Source: Trachelipus rathkii (taxonomy: Eukaryota > Arthropoda > Malacostraca > Isopoda > Trachelipodidae). Taken from it: DNA of 47,500 nucleotides. Of the stretch, positions 22,691 to 34,254 are shown one piece after another. The notes under the pieces were generated by a model, which was not told the origin of the DNA, did no database searches, and saw only the letters and a list, made by a program, of their open reading frames with translations. The translations under genes were made by a program, and so were the position numbers. Numbering within the stretch: the first letter of the stretch is position 1; the number at the start of each line of letters is the position of its first letter. The stretch lies in the NCBI GenBank assembly GCA_015478945.1, contig JABUQX010027514.1, forward strand, positions 1-47,500, read 5' to 3'.

Positions 22691-24817
22691 TCTGGTGTCC
22701 CCAAATTATATAAAATGCATCGAACTCAAATTGTTTGTGAGAATGATGTATTGTATTACAATACAAAATTAAAAACCCATTTATACTTAATTTCCTTAGA
22801 CTTATTAATGCATATTGCATTAGGATTACACGTAAAATATGCTCATATTGGAAGAAATAAAATGCTCCATCTCATTTATAAACAATTTTGGCACCCTCGA
22901 GTCAATCAGGTAATTTCGGACATTGTTCATTGTTGCATTTGTCAAACACAGAAAACTTTTTCCTCACACATTACACCTTCCATGTTAAAAATATTAGCAA
23001 ATTATCCCTTTGAACTTTGTGCCATAGACTTACTTCAGTTTCCTACCACTTTTAAGGGGAATAAGTATTGCATGGTTATCATTGATCATTATTCTAAATG
23101 GGTAGCTGTGGTTCCTATTAAAGATAAAGCTAGCGCAACAGTCTCAAATAAATTAGAACATGAAGTTCTCCCATTTTTACCCAAAGTTCCTAACAGAATA
23201 CTTACAGACAATGGCACAGAATTTACTTCTCACATTTTTCAAGAAGTTTTACAAAAACATAACATTAAACATGTTCGTATTTCTCCATTGCACCCTGCTA
23301 GTAATGGGGTTTGTGAAAGATTCAATCACAGCCTCATTCAAATACTGAAATGTTTGGTTTCAGAAAAATCCGCGTCTTGGGATGAAGAATTACCATCCTC
23401 TGTTTTAATTTATAATAATACTATTCACAGGGCCATTGACATGTCCCCATCAGACTATTTACTGCAGAAACCTCACACACCAGTACACACTTTTCCCCAA
23501 TATTGGAAAGAGGGAAGCGTAAACTTTAAACCCTTTAAAAAAGGGCAAAAAGTTGCCAAGAAAGTTATTCGCACTGGGCCCAGTACTACTATGAAATTAA
23601 AAAGTAGATGGGAAGGACCATTTGTTATTATTGAAGTTAACTCCAATTTGGTCACGTACGTTATACAACGAGTCAATAAACCCTCTAGTAGGTTACAAAA
23701 GGTCCATTTCTCCCATTTGAGAGGGTGGGTCGAAATCCCCAAATATTTACGAAGATATCTCGCTCGTAATAAAGAAATCCGCGAGATATTCTTTTCCGAA
23801 GAGGATGAGCCAAAGGATGTCCTGGATAATGGTGATATTCTGGACGACAATAATTCAGAAAGCAGCGATGTTGCAAATGAAGCTTTGTTGGATGTTTCTT
23901 TCAATGAAGGTTTGTTTGATGCCCCTAGTGAACCTATTCAGGAGGATGATGCAGATTTTGAAGGGTTTTTAAACTTCAATCGTATTTCCATAAATGAGTA
24001 CCTTAACCTCCCTGATCTTACAGACAAGATCATTCCTATACAAAGGACACAACAAATGGAACAAATAGATTTATTGTGTCCATCTCTAGATGTTACCCCT
24101 TGTCTAACTCCTGTTATTGTTAAGTCAAAACCAACAAAAGTAAAATTTATATTACCTCCTTTAGAAATTCCCAGTTCCCCAATTAGTAGTACTGAGGATG
24201 GTCTACATATACAGTCTCCCTCAGGAGACCTCCCAACACCATCTTTAGATTATTATGATTTATATGGTCAAAACTACCCTTCTCATTTCTCTTATTCTTC
24301 TCCGAATCACGCGGTATCGGACCAAACACTTGATCCTTCCTTGGATGTATCCCATGTGACCGTAGACAGTACTGGTCATGTAAATTTAACACATTTCTTT
24401 TTTAGAGATAGGCCACAATTTACAGAATCTGTATCCCCTGAAATAAATATTGGTTGTTCCCCACCAGTACAACCAGTAAATGTTGTTGAATATACCCCTT
24501 CACACATGGGTTCATCAAACTTAACCTCTTGGAAATGGGATAGCTCGTCCGGTTCTCAATCCACTGAATTCTATGGATTTCCCTCTCCTACAAATAACAT
24601 TCTTCCTACCCCTCTTTTTGCATCATCTCCACATCTTCAATTAAATCCTTCACACAATGATGAGCACACATGTTCACATTCTACGTCTAACAACGACATA
24701 GAGTTACAGGAACAAATTGAAGAGGTCAGTTCACATAGACCTTTTACACGCAGTAGAGGACAGGTTGAGGAACTACCCAATGTTATGTCTGTTCCTTTAG
24801 AATATTCAAATAAATAA
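22691..24817 (+). CDS. pol: Integrase with HHCC, DDX35E and GPY/F modules and long acidic tail
   Basis: In frame with the protease after one TAG; the first ATG is at 22715 (700 residues from there). The N-terminal zinc finger is H39, H44, C73, C76. The catalytic triad is D105 (AIDLLQF), D165 (LTDNGTEF) and E201 (NGVCERFN), with exactly 35 residues between the last two. A GPY/F-type module follows (RWEGPFVIIEV and KVHFSHLRGW, about residues 290-345). Residues about 350-700 are an acidic, Ser/Pro-rich extension of unknown role that ends HRPFTRSRGQ. All catalytic residues are present and the frame is unbroken. RT and RNase H, which normally precede the integrase, are missing. Confidence 0.9.
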   Translation, partial: SGVPKLYKMHRTQIVCENDVLYYNTKLKTHLYLISLDLLMHIALGLHVKYAHIGRNKMLHLIYKQFWHPRVNQVISDIVHCCICQTQKTFSSHITPSMLKILANYPFELCAIDLLQFPTTFKGNKYCMVIIDHYSKWVAVVPIKDKASATVSNKLEHEVLPFLPKVPNRILTDNGTEFTSHIFQEVLQKHNIKHVRISPLHPASNGVCERFNHSLIQILKCLVSEKSASWDEELPSSVLIYNNTIHRAIDMSPSDYLLQKPHTPVHTFPQYWKEGSVNFKPFKKGQKVAKKVIRTGPSTTMKLKSRWEGPFVIIEVNSNLVTYVIQRVNKPSSRLQKVHFSHLRGWVEIPKYLRRYLARNKEIREIFFSEEDEPKDVLDNGDILDDNNSESSDVANEALLDVSFNEGLFDAPSEPIQEDDADFEGFLNFNRISINEYLNLPDLTDKIIPIQRTQQMEQIDLLCPSLDVTPCLTPVIVKSKPTKVKFILPPLEIPSSPISSTEDGLHIQSPSGDLPTPSLDYYDLYGQNYPSHFSYSSPNHAVSDQTLDPSLDVSHVTVDSTGHVNLTHFFFRDRPQFTESVSPEINIGCSPPVQPVNVVEYTPSHMGSSNLTSWKWDSSSGSQSTEFYGFPSPTNNILPTPLFASSPHLQLNPSHNDEHTCSHSTSNNDIELQEQIEEVSSHRPFTRSRGQVEELPNVMSVPLEYSNK

Positions 24818-25668
24818 TTCATTATAATTTTCTTATGAAATCCTTCGTTGAAATATCTGACAAGTAGTCGGGGAATATATCATAATTCTTTTTTATACCT
24901 TAAATTAAATTAAAATTAATTTTGAAATCAAATTTTATATTCTTAACTTTTTGCTAAATTAACATATTAAAAAATAAAAAAAAAAAAATAAATAAAATTT
25001 TAAGAGTGTACTAAGTTCGTCTCCAACACATACAGGGGAAACATAATATATAAATAAATTTTTTTTGTGGGAATAAAAATGGGATGGGAAATCTAAATAA
25101 ATTCTTCGGAATTAATTAATATAATTCTTCAAATTCTGTCCTATTCTGTCATTCCAAATATTTTTTCAATTTCTCCTCTTACTGAACCTCTTACTGTCAT
25201 TTAACGTAAAGAAAGATCTCAGACTATTTGTATAGCATATAACTATTCTCTTACTCTTACTTTGTTTCCAAAGGTTATAATTAAATTATACCTATAAAAG
25301 AAACGGCTTCTAAATGTCCCACTGATGACAGCTAATATATATATTATATATAAAGAGTATATATATATATATGTTGTGTAATTAGGTGCGATTTCCACCT
25401 TGTATACCCATACATATATATATATTCCTCCAAAACCTTGGCTCTTGGTCATACTGACGATGTTGCAAGGGAGTAGGAGGAGGTATAGTATCATATTGCA
25501 GATGATGATGTTGTCTTTTGAGAAATCTTTGGTGGTGGATGAATAGCGTTTGGATGAGCAATGATGATTCCATATCAATCCAGCTTCTAAAAACACTACA
25601 GATTATTCTGAACACCAGAGGACATCGTTTGGTAACGTAAAACAATTAATCAGGTCAAAAAAGTTTTG

Positions 25669-25699
<31 letters not shown>

Positions 25700-26200
25700 T
25701 TTTTGTGTTTCTCAATATTTGAACATTCTCTATTACATCGCCATTATTGTTGATGTAATTTTAATACATATTGGCTAAAACAGTCACACGCGTGGGTATT
25801 GCATCAGTCTGTAGGTTTAATATGACTCATAGGAATATTATAATTCCTATCATAATAAAATAATGCTTTAAAATGGTTTTTTGGAGATAATTATCTTATA
25901 TAATATAATAATTATATAATAATTATCTTTCATAAGTATTTAACTGTGTAAAAATAATAAAGGTCTATAATTTGGAAATATCCAAAATATTTGTAATGGG
26001 AATATTTCAATATTCCGCAATTTCATCTGACAATTTGTTGTAATTTTGATGAATTAAGTACTCAAGATTGTGATAAATTGATATTGATGAAAATCACCAA
26101 AAATATTTTCTAATACTGTTTAATATGTTTGCAGAGGAAACACTCGCTTATTCCTTCTGTGTACAGTCTTTACTATACTGTTTCTCCTCGATTTTTCTAG
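24818..26200 (+). other. Non-coding segment between integrase and third ORF
   Basis: About 1.4 kb of AT-rich sequence with TA tracts near 25335-25375 and 25669-25694. On the minus strand 25382-25645 is open for 87 codons and reads as a Gln/His/Pro-rich peptide (for example HHQRFLKRQHHHLQYD) that faintly resembles gag-type sequence. I see no motif strong enough to call a gene. The segment ends in the splice acceptor before the third ORF. Confidence 0.5.
26181..26200 (+). promoter_or_regulatory. Splice acceptor just upstream of the SGNH-like ORF
   Basis: TTTCTCCTCGATTTTTCTAG is a strong polypyrimidine-AG acceptor whose AG lies 4 bases before the ATG at 26205. Retroviral env genes are expressed from spliced subgenomic RNA in this way. 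A possible partner donor is ACAG|GTACTT at 18987-18996 in the LTR, but that is a guess. Confidence 0.55.
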
Positions 26201-26204
26201 AGAT

Positions 26205-27704
26205 ATGTCTACTGTATTAGTAGTCGGGTCTTCCGAAGTAGTAGTCTTTAGAAATGAGAGAGTATTTTTAAAAAAGAAATTTAATGTAGATGTTACCGTA
26301 GATTTTTGTGCAGGGCGTCATATTTCCGCCTGTCCAAAAAGAATTGAAGACGACATGACAAAAGAAACAAATATTATAATTATATGGTCCTTGACAACTA
26401 TGGGTTGGGAGAAAAGGAATATAACTAACCATGAGAAAGTAAATACTCACATCATTGAGCCTGTGCAAGGTGGTGGTTTAGAATTGAAGGATATTGTAGA
26501 AATCATGGAAAAAATCACCCAATCGGCTGAAAAAGTAAATCCCAATGTTGCAATATATTTGCTAATACCTCCGCTACAGGACCTTTACACCTTTAATGTA
26601 AGGCGTATTTCTAAAGATTGGGGTGTAAACTATAAAGAATACTGTAAGGGGGATCCGACCATCTCGCCTGAAAAAATGAGAGAGCATTCCATCACTATGT
26701 TTGATAAGTTTGAAAAATTAAAAAGTCCTGTTTATCACTGGACCAATAAGAAATTGATCAGTGGAAATGCCATCTTAGATTTTTATCACGGCATCACATT
26801 AAATAGTACTAATGAAAAGAAATCTACTCCTCATGGTAAATACTATGGGAAAGAAACATTAGTAATGAACTCTCCATTGATCTATGATGGGTTACATCCA
26901 AATAGGCAGTTCCTTTTGACCTTGATGGACAAGTACCACACCACTTTTGGTATTGAACGGGTAATTCCCGTCAGAAAAACTCCATACTCCGGACGAAAAA
27001 TTCCTCCCAGGACAACTAATGAAAGAAAATCTCAACAACCACTGTTGCCATTGCCAACCCCGGCTCAAACCACGGATGTGATAGTACAAGAGTATTTACA
27101 ACCTTCCACATCATATTCCAATCCCACTAATTATTATTTGCCTCAATCTTCTTCTTCAGACCCTAGTTATTACACTGACTATAACTATGAATTGTCAAAC
27201 ACTGGACAGATACAAAATGCTTCGTCTGTGCCAGCCACACCCAATGTAACTTCTTATAATTATCCTACTTGTAATTATTCTGTGAACCAGAATGCTCAAC
27301 CTTCTGGTTCTTACCAATCATATGCAAACTTTCCATCTTATTCAGGATCTCAATCCTACACAAATTTTCCATCATACTCAAATTCTCAAACTCATAACAA
27401 TCCTTTGAATACCAATTATGCTTATACACTTCCTCCTACTAAAAGTCTTACAGTTCCTCCATATGTACCCTCTCCTAATCCTTCTTTTCCACCAAGCTCC
27501 TATGCTGAATCTATTATTGACTCTGACACACTGAGTAACGTAAGGACTTGTTTACGGTGGACTTTGGGGGCTGTCAAATGGAATGACTTTAATGGGGAAC
27601 AACAAAAGGTATTGCATAAACAAATGGAAAAAATCCTTAGAGAGGAAGTTAATGCTTTTACCAATATATCTTCTTTACCACCCTTCCCTAAATTTCAAAA
27701 CTAA
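26205..27704 (+). CDS. SGNH (GDSL) hydrolase-like ORF in the env position
   Basis: 499 residues. The N-terminus VLVVGSSEVVVF matches SGNH block I, with Ser10 at the nucleophile position (GSS instead of GDS). IIIIWSLTTMGW replaces the block III GxND strand, VNPNVAIYLLIPPLQDLY resembles the strand before block V, and IYDGLHPNRQF carries the block V Asp228 and His231. Residues 1-250 thus look like a divergent esterase/lipase fold that keeps Ser-Asp-His but not the oxyanion Asn. Residues about 270-440 are Tyr/Pro/Ser/Asn-rich with tandem SYxNFPSYS repeats, and a helical C-terminal domain (about 445-499) closes the protein. There is no signal peptide or membrane segment, so it is not a classical envelope. 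Related SGNH domains are known in CR1-like LINE ORF1 proteins. The function here is unknown. Confidence 0.6.
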   Translation: MSTVLVVGSSEVVVFRNERVFLKKKFNVDVTVDFCAGRHISACPKRIEDDMTKETNIIIIWSLTTMGWEKRNITNHEKVNTHIIEPVQGGGLELKDIVEIMEKITQSAEKVNPNVAIYLLIPPLQDLYTFNVRRISKDWGVNYKEYCKGDPTISPEKMREHSITMFDKFEKLKSPVYHWTNKKLISGNAILDFYHGITLNSTNEKKSTPHGKYYGKETLVMNSPLIYDGLHPNRQFLLTLMDKYHTTFGIERVIPVRKTPYSGRKIPPRTTNERKSQQPLLPLPTPAQTTDVIVQEYLQPSTSYSNPTNYYLPQSSSSDPSYYTDYNYELSNTGQIQNASSVPATPNVTSYNYPTCNYSVNQNAQPSGSYQSYANFPSYSGSQSYTNFPSYSNSQTHNNPLNTNYAYTLPPTKSLTVPPYVPSPNPSFPPSSYAESIIDSDTLSNVRTCLRWTLGAVKWNDFNGEQQKVLHKQMEKILREEVNAFTNISSLPPFPKFQN

Positions 27705-27705
27705 A

Positions 27706-27819
27706 ATGGAAATTGTTGGTTGTATTCTTGTATATTTCATATTTCTTCTCACTGGTGTAGGTTCTATTGTAGTTACTCTTAATCATTATTTTCCCAGTGT
27801 CTCCCTATATCTACCTTGA
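27706..27819 (+). CDS. Small ORF with one membrane helix after the SGNH-like ORF
   Basis: 37 codons. The ATG follows the SGNH-ORF stop as TAAAATG, so its frame is +1 to the preceding ORF. The peptide begins MEIVGCILVYFIFLLTGVG and is hydrophobic over about residues 3-26, then ends in a short Tyr/Pro/Ser tail. It fits between the third ORF and the polypurine tract. Chance is quite possible at this length; termination-reinitiation would be needed to express it. Confidence 0.3.
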   Translation: MEIVGCILVYFIFLLTGVGSIVVTLNHYFPSVSLYLP

Positions 27820-27882
27820 AACACTTGGGTTAGACTCCGCCTATTCGTTTGACGTCGAAAATAAAGGTGGGGGCTTAGGTTT

Positions 27883-27897
27883 AGTGGGGGAGAATAT
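27883..27897 (+). other. Polypurine tract before the 3' LTR
   Basis: AGTGGGGGAGAA (27883-27894) plus TAT leads directly into the 3' LTR and is the expected plus-strand primer. A second G-rich run (AAAGGTGGGGG, 27863-27873) lies just upstream. Confidence 0.7.
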
Positions 27898-29450
27898 AGT
27901 GGTGATTGTAGACACTGGTTTAGATTTAAGGAAAATGTTAATTTACCCAAGAGGTTTCCATTTATTTATAATACAATACGTAAAATAAATAAAGAAATAA
28001 ATAAAGTTCCTTTGGGTGAATTTTGTTTTTATGATATTTATTTATAATATACATGATGTGCCACTTTTGTGCTTATTATGAATGATCTAAAACGGCATCT
28101 CTTCTTTTCTAGTTTACTTGAAAATATTAAAAGTATTATTAAAAGTATATGAACACATTTAAATTGAATGAATTTCATACTCTCATATTAATTAAATCTT
28201 TAAATCTGAAATATTATATTTATATCTTGCAAATCGGACTTAACCTCCTTGCAGGTTAGTAAATTACTTTTATAACTTAAGTTAATAAGAAATTGATATA
28301 TTTGACATCTAATTAAGACAATTTGAACTTACCCTGAATTATGATGTTTTCAGTATTCTTTTGCCACATAGCCCTCACCACTTCAGTATTCCTAATCAAG
28401 ACCCCTCTTTGAAGTTTTTATCTCTAGGGTAAGATGAATTACACAAATATATAAATCCCTGAAAGAATAATAATTTAATTTAAATAACTAACGTTAATAC
28501 AGTAATCATTCCCATATTTAATCCTAATTTTTGTTATAATCTTAGGGTCTTTGCCTTGGGCTGTTTTTGTCTTTGGCTATCTTTGTCTTTGGCTATCTTT
28601 GTCTTTGGTCTTTGTTTTGATTTTGGATTTTTGATTTCCGGATCATCATTTTGATCTACGGATCTAATACATCACATTCATCTAAGTTATCGCCTTTATT
28701 TAAAATTGTCTTAATTGTGGAAAATAACATCGATAGTAGAAGAAAACTTCTCCACTTATCGTTCATAAAAAATAATAATTTAGTTAAGTTAATTTAATAT
28801 TTAAGATTGAAATTACCTGTAATGTACTCAAAACAGGTTTTATCATAAGTCCATTTATCCTAAATGTTTATATGTGATTGTTCTCGTTGTTAACGTTAAC
28901 AATCAATCTTAAGTAATATAATATTAAGTTCTATCCGAGTGGTAAATCGTTTGTGATAACCATCTCCCTCTAACACTCTCAAATCCTCAAAATTTGTAAT
29001 AAAAATCTCCTTACGAAATACCGAAAACTTTTCCGGTATTTCCTAATCTGTAGAAGTAGAAATTAGAGTATAGTATAGGAAGTAACATAGTCCTATTATT
29101 CACTATCTGTAAATAAAGCTATTTATTTTACCTTTCTTTTCTTCTCCTTTGTCCTAAAGTACCTACTATAAACATTCTAATATCACATCCATAATTAGCG
29201 AGCAGCACAACCAAGGTCCCTCCAAATGGACCCAGCAGTTGGGCATATTGTTTCAGCCTAAACGGGACATAGGCACGTCTTCTCGACTTACCAGTTCGCA
29301 GTGGTGTGTCTTCATAATTACTGATGACAGGTACTTACCTTGTTATTAAATCATAATTTCATAACTTTTCTTTTCTTCTTTTCTCATTCTTCGCTGGGAG
29401 TAAGTAAGCCAATTTTTATTCATTGAACACATTACTTACTCTCCACCACA
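27898..29450 (+). repeat. 3' LTR
   Basis: 1553 bp, collinear with 17554-19110. Differences seen by eye are ATACATGATG for ATACTTGATG, single-base length changes in A or T runs, AGCAGC for AGCAAC, TAAACGGG for TAACGGG, TTAAATC for TTCAATC, and a reshuffled CTTTG/CTATC block near 28565-28640. It ends CTCCACCACA, followed by TA repeat. Confidence 0.9.
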
Positions 29451-29462
29451 TATATATATATA

Positions 29463-30755
29463 GTGACTGGGGGGAAGTCGTGAATATTTCATAAAAACTC
29501 TCTTCTTGTCTAGAATTTAAATTTTTTTGAAAATCTCAAAATATGATATAATATATTAGTAGTTGTGCAAAATATCCTGATAGTTATTTTTTATTAATTT
29601 TGTTTTTTAAAAAAATTATTGGGGAAAAACCTCAATTCATGTTTTACACCCAAAAGGTGCAAATCGAAGAACAATATAGAGTACAACATGAACACCTATT
29701 TTACCACAAATAAATAAATGTTAATTATAGGCCTAAATAAACTAACATTAAATAATAAATTGAAATTACTAACCTTTTTTTTGAAATGATGGCTAGAAAT
29801 GCCGAACCAGCCCAGCTGGTTCTAGCACTTCTAGTAAGCGTAACCTACATCATAGAATACACCTAATATTGGTGTCTACCCCTATGTTATAAGGTATGGG
29901 GAGTCGATTGTAGTGTGTATTATAAGGTGCTAGGATGCTTCCTACTATGAGTTAGTACCCCGCCCCACCCCCCTTTTCTTGCACTTCTAGCATGACATGT
30001 CCTATTGCGAGGAATACACCTAATATTGGTGTCTACCCCTATGTTATAAGGTATGGGGAGTTGATTGGTGTGTTTTTTAAGGTGATCGAGTCACTCCTAG
30101 TATGAGTTAGTAATAGACATTTCCCCTACCCCCCTTTTTCTAGTGCAAGTATGCAACTTTTTTATTTTTCGAGCTACAGAGTTGAACTTGGTGTCTACTC
30201 CTATGTTTAAAGGGTCTGCGAATCGATTCCTGGTGTTACCGAGTTGATTGGAGCAGCCCTTAGGCCACGTCCAAGGAGGGGAGGGGTCTGACGTGAACAG
30301 GGTAAGACGTGAACAGCTTTTGGGGTAAGAGGTGAAACAACACTTGGGGTATAATATGAACAAAATTTCGTTCATATTTAAAACTGCTAGGTGCAAACAC
30401 CACCCCCTTTTTGAGGGATGGTATATGAACTATGCTTCCCATTGGCTAATAGCTGAACCCCAAATGTTCACGTTTTAACCCAAATTTCGGTTTCTGTACT
30501 GATTTTCTTCCGTAAATAGGAAAAAATTAAAACCTTGTGTTTGAACTTTTGAGGTCTGAAAAGTGATCACTCTACTTCAGCATGTGCTATTTCAGCCTAA
30601 GGGGGAAAAATATTGTATTTACATTTTTCTAATGTTAAAGGATTGGACTATTAACTCATACACTTATTCGGCCAAAATCTCAATTACTTCACATTAATAT
30701 CAAGCGTTCATGTTTAAGCCATTTTTTGGCCTGTTCATGACTCCTCCCCAGTGAT
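29463..30755. mobile_element. 1.3-kb non-autonomous DNA element with terminal inverted repeats
   Basis: The left end GTGACTGGGGGGAAGTCGTGAA and the reverse complement of the right end (ATCACTGGGGAGGAGTCATGAA) match at 16 of 19 positions over ACTGGGG...TGAA. TA flanks both ends, fitting a TA target. There is no transposase; the interior holds a tandem repeat and several GACGTGAAC-like motifs (around 30290-30350). It starts 12 bases after the 3' LTR end, inside the same TA tract. I cannot assign a superfamily. Confidence 0.6.
29855..30250. repeat. Degenerate tandem repeat of about 157 bp
   Basis: GAATACACCTAATATTGGTG followed by TCTACCCCTATGTTATAAGG occurs at 29855 and again at 30012 (spacing 157). 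A third, diverged copy (TTGGTGTCTACTCCTATG) lies at about 30188. Copies also share CACTTCTAG upstream and a TATGAGTTAGTA segment. It lies inside the TIR element. Confidence 0.85.
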
Positions 30756-30786
30756 TATATATGATACATGTGAATATTGAGACTCG

Positions 30787-32100
<1,314 letters not shown>

Positions 32101-32281
32101 CTGTGTTGTAAAGTCTTTGGGTGGATTTTGGCTGTGATGGGTTTGCACTCAAGGGTATGAGGGGAGGGAATGGGGAGGGCTTCCTTTTAATTTGTCATCC
32201 TTTTCTACTTAACTACTTTGTCTTCAAGTGTATGTTGCAGACCCCACCCCAATCTGTGGGTGGGGATGATGATGATGATGG
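32101..32281 (+). other. LINE 3' untranslated tail ending in (GAT)n
   Basis: G-rich sequence without a frame leads to GGGGATGATGATGATGATGG at 32262-32281. A short GAT repeat is the probable 3' terminus of the LINE, and a TA tract follows. Confidence 0.5.
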
Positions 32282-32289
32282 AATACATT

Positions 32290-32595
<306 letters not shown>

Positions 32596-32685
32596 AAAAT
32601 CAGAACTGTAGTCAAACACTGACCTAGTAGAAAAAAATACATTTTAAATCCTTAAATAGGCCTTGATTGTTTTCTTATTTTCCAG

Positions 32686-32738
32686 GTGTGACTTGTGAGA
32701 GGACAGAGAGGACATGGTATGGCTTTGAAGAGGAATGA
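32686..32738 (+). CDS. Possible short terminal exon, unknown protein
   Basis: A strong acceptor (TTGTTTTCTTATTTTCCAG, AG at 32684-32685) is followed by a 16-codon frame ending in TGA at 32736-32738. The peptide reads VTCERTERTWYGFEEE. A TAATAAAAG signal lies at about 32940. The acceptor is good, but the coding part is too short to judge and no partner exon is seen. It lies just outside the LINE and TA tract. Confidence 0.25.
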
Positions 32739-34254
32739 ATTAAAAATTAAGATTTGTAGCGAGTTTTGCCACTTAGTGTTCCTGTCTAAAGACTCTAAAG
32801 ACAGTATGTAGTATAGAATGAAGTTTAGAGTTTAGAATAAGTTTTATGTTTTTGGTAATTTCATTTAATTTTGTATTTTTCCATTGCAGTTATTAAGTAT
32901 TTAATTATATGATGGTAAAACTAGAGAGTACTAAAAAGTAATAAAAGAGAAGATAGAAATTGAATTTGACGTAAGAATGGAAGATAAATATTCTAATTAT
33001 GTACCGAAACTTTAGATAAGATAATTTAAAAGAGTATTTTACATAGAACAAAAGAGTGGGGGTAATAAAATATCATAGTGAGTAAGTAATAAATTGTTTA
33101 TGGAGGTGCTTCTATTTTTGGAAGTACCTCTATACTTTGTAGGTTTGTGATCAATCGGGAATTCTGCATAGTAATTGTGGTTTGATTTTACACAAATAAT
33201 TAATTAATTAATTTATGGAACCAGGTACTATTATACCTATTTATTATAAAGTTCATTAATAGTTTGTTTCACAGCATTCACTAATCATTATCTTCTGATT
33301 CAACAACTGAGTATCTGTAAGTGCTAGTGTTTTTGTAATAGATTAGTCTGCTACCATGCATTTTTCTTAGGCCTTGTATAGTTTTATGTCCACACATTAT
33401 TTTTTGAAATCTTGTCAACTAAATTTTTTTTTTTTTTTTTCATAAATTTAAGAAATGCCAAAAGATATCCCATTTTTCAGGCTGCCAATATAATTATGAA
33501 ACATTACAGGAACCAAAATTTTTATAAGGGTAAATGCACACATGTTGAAATATATCACAAATATGTTTTTACATTACAGCCAGTATATAGTTCTTAACCT
33601 ATTTTTCACCAAGACCTAAAATCAACAAGACAATCAACTTCACATCCCATGGATCAATTTTGAAATTAAAATGCTGTAATAATATAAAAAGTGTAGTAAT
33701 TATTCATTACTACATAAAGTGGAATAAAATTTTACTTTTTTTCAAAAATTATCTATCTATATATTGGGAGATATGAATAACATTTTGAGAAATATAAATT
33801 GAAAATTAGGCCTTTTTTTTTTAATATTTCAAAAATAATTACTTGGGATAGTCCAGTGCAATCCTTGACCATGCACTACTGTTTAAAAATCTTTAAACCA
33901 TGGTAGTGATATTAGGACAGATGAGTCATTTCACTTACTTCAACTTCAAAAGCCACCACTGGACTCTTTCATTCTTCATTTAAATTCTAAAAACAAGATT
34001 GCTACTCATGCCCATGCTCTTCAATCTGAACACATTCCCGAGTTTTACACACGTTAAACACCAAGGTTTAAAAATTTTTTAGAATTTTTAAAAAAAATTT
34101 AACACTAATTCGATGGAAATGTCCTACGTGAATCAAGAAAAGGTTTAAAATTTATAATGAAATGTAGGCTATATTGCAGACAAAGGACGTCACACCTCTC
34201 TTAAATACAGGATTTCCAACTCGAGAACATTCATATAATGTGAAAAAAAATTAC
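32739..34254. other. AT-rich stretch without a recognised gene
   Basis: No open frame with a motif. A T-run at about 33425-33440 (length near 18) precedes a 61-codon frame whose phenylalanine start is that T-run. AATTAATTAATTAATT occurs near 33199. Nothing else is supported. Confidence 0.45.

Noticed and set aside
25382..25645. Antisense Gln/His-rich ORF between integrase and third ORF
   Set aside because: Faintly gag-like composition only; no zinc knuckle or capsid motif, so no gene is called.
26205..27704. Third ORF of the LTR element as a retroviral envelope
   Set aside because: No signal peptide, furin-like site, fusion peptide or membrane anchor is visible; SGNH-type motifs fit better.
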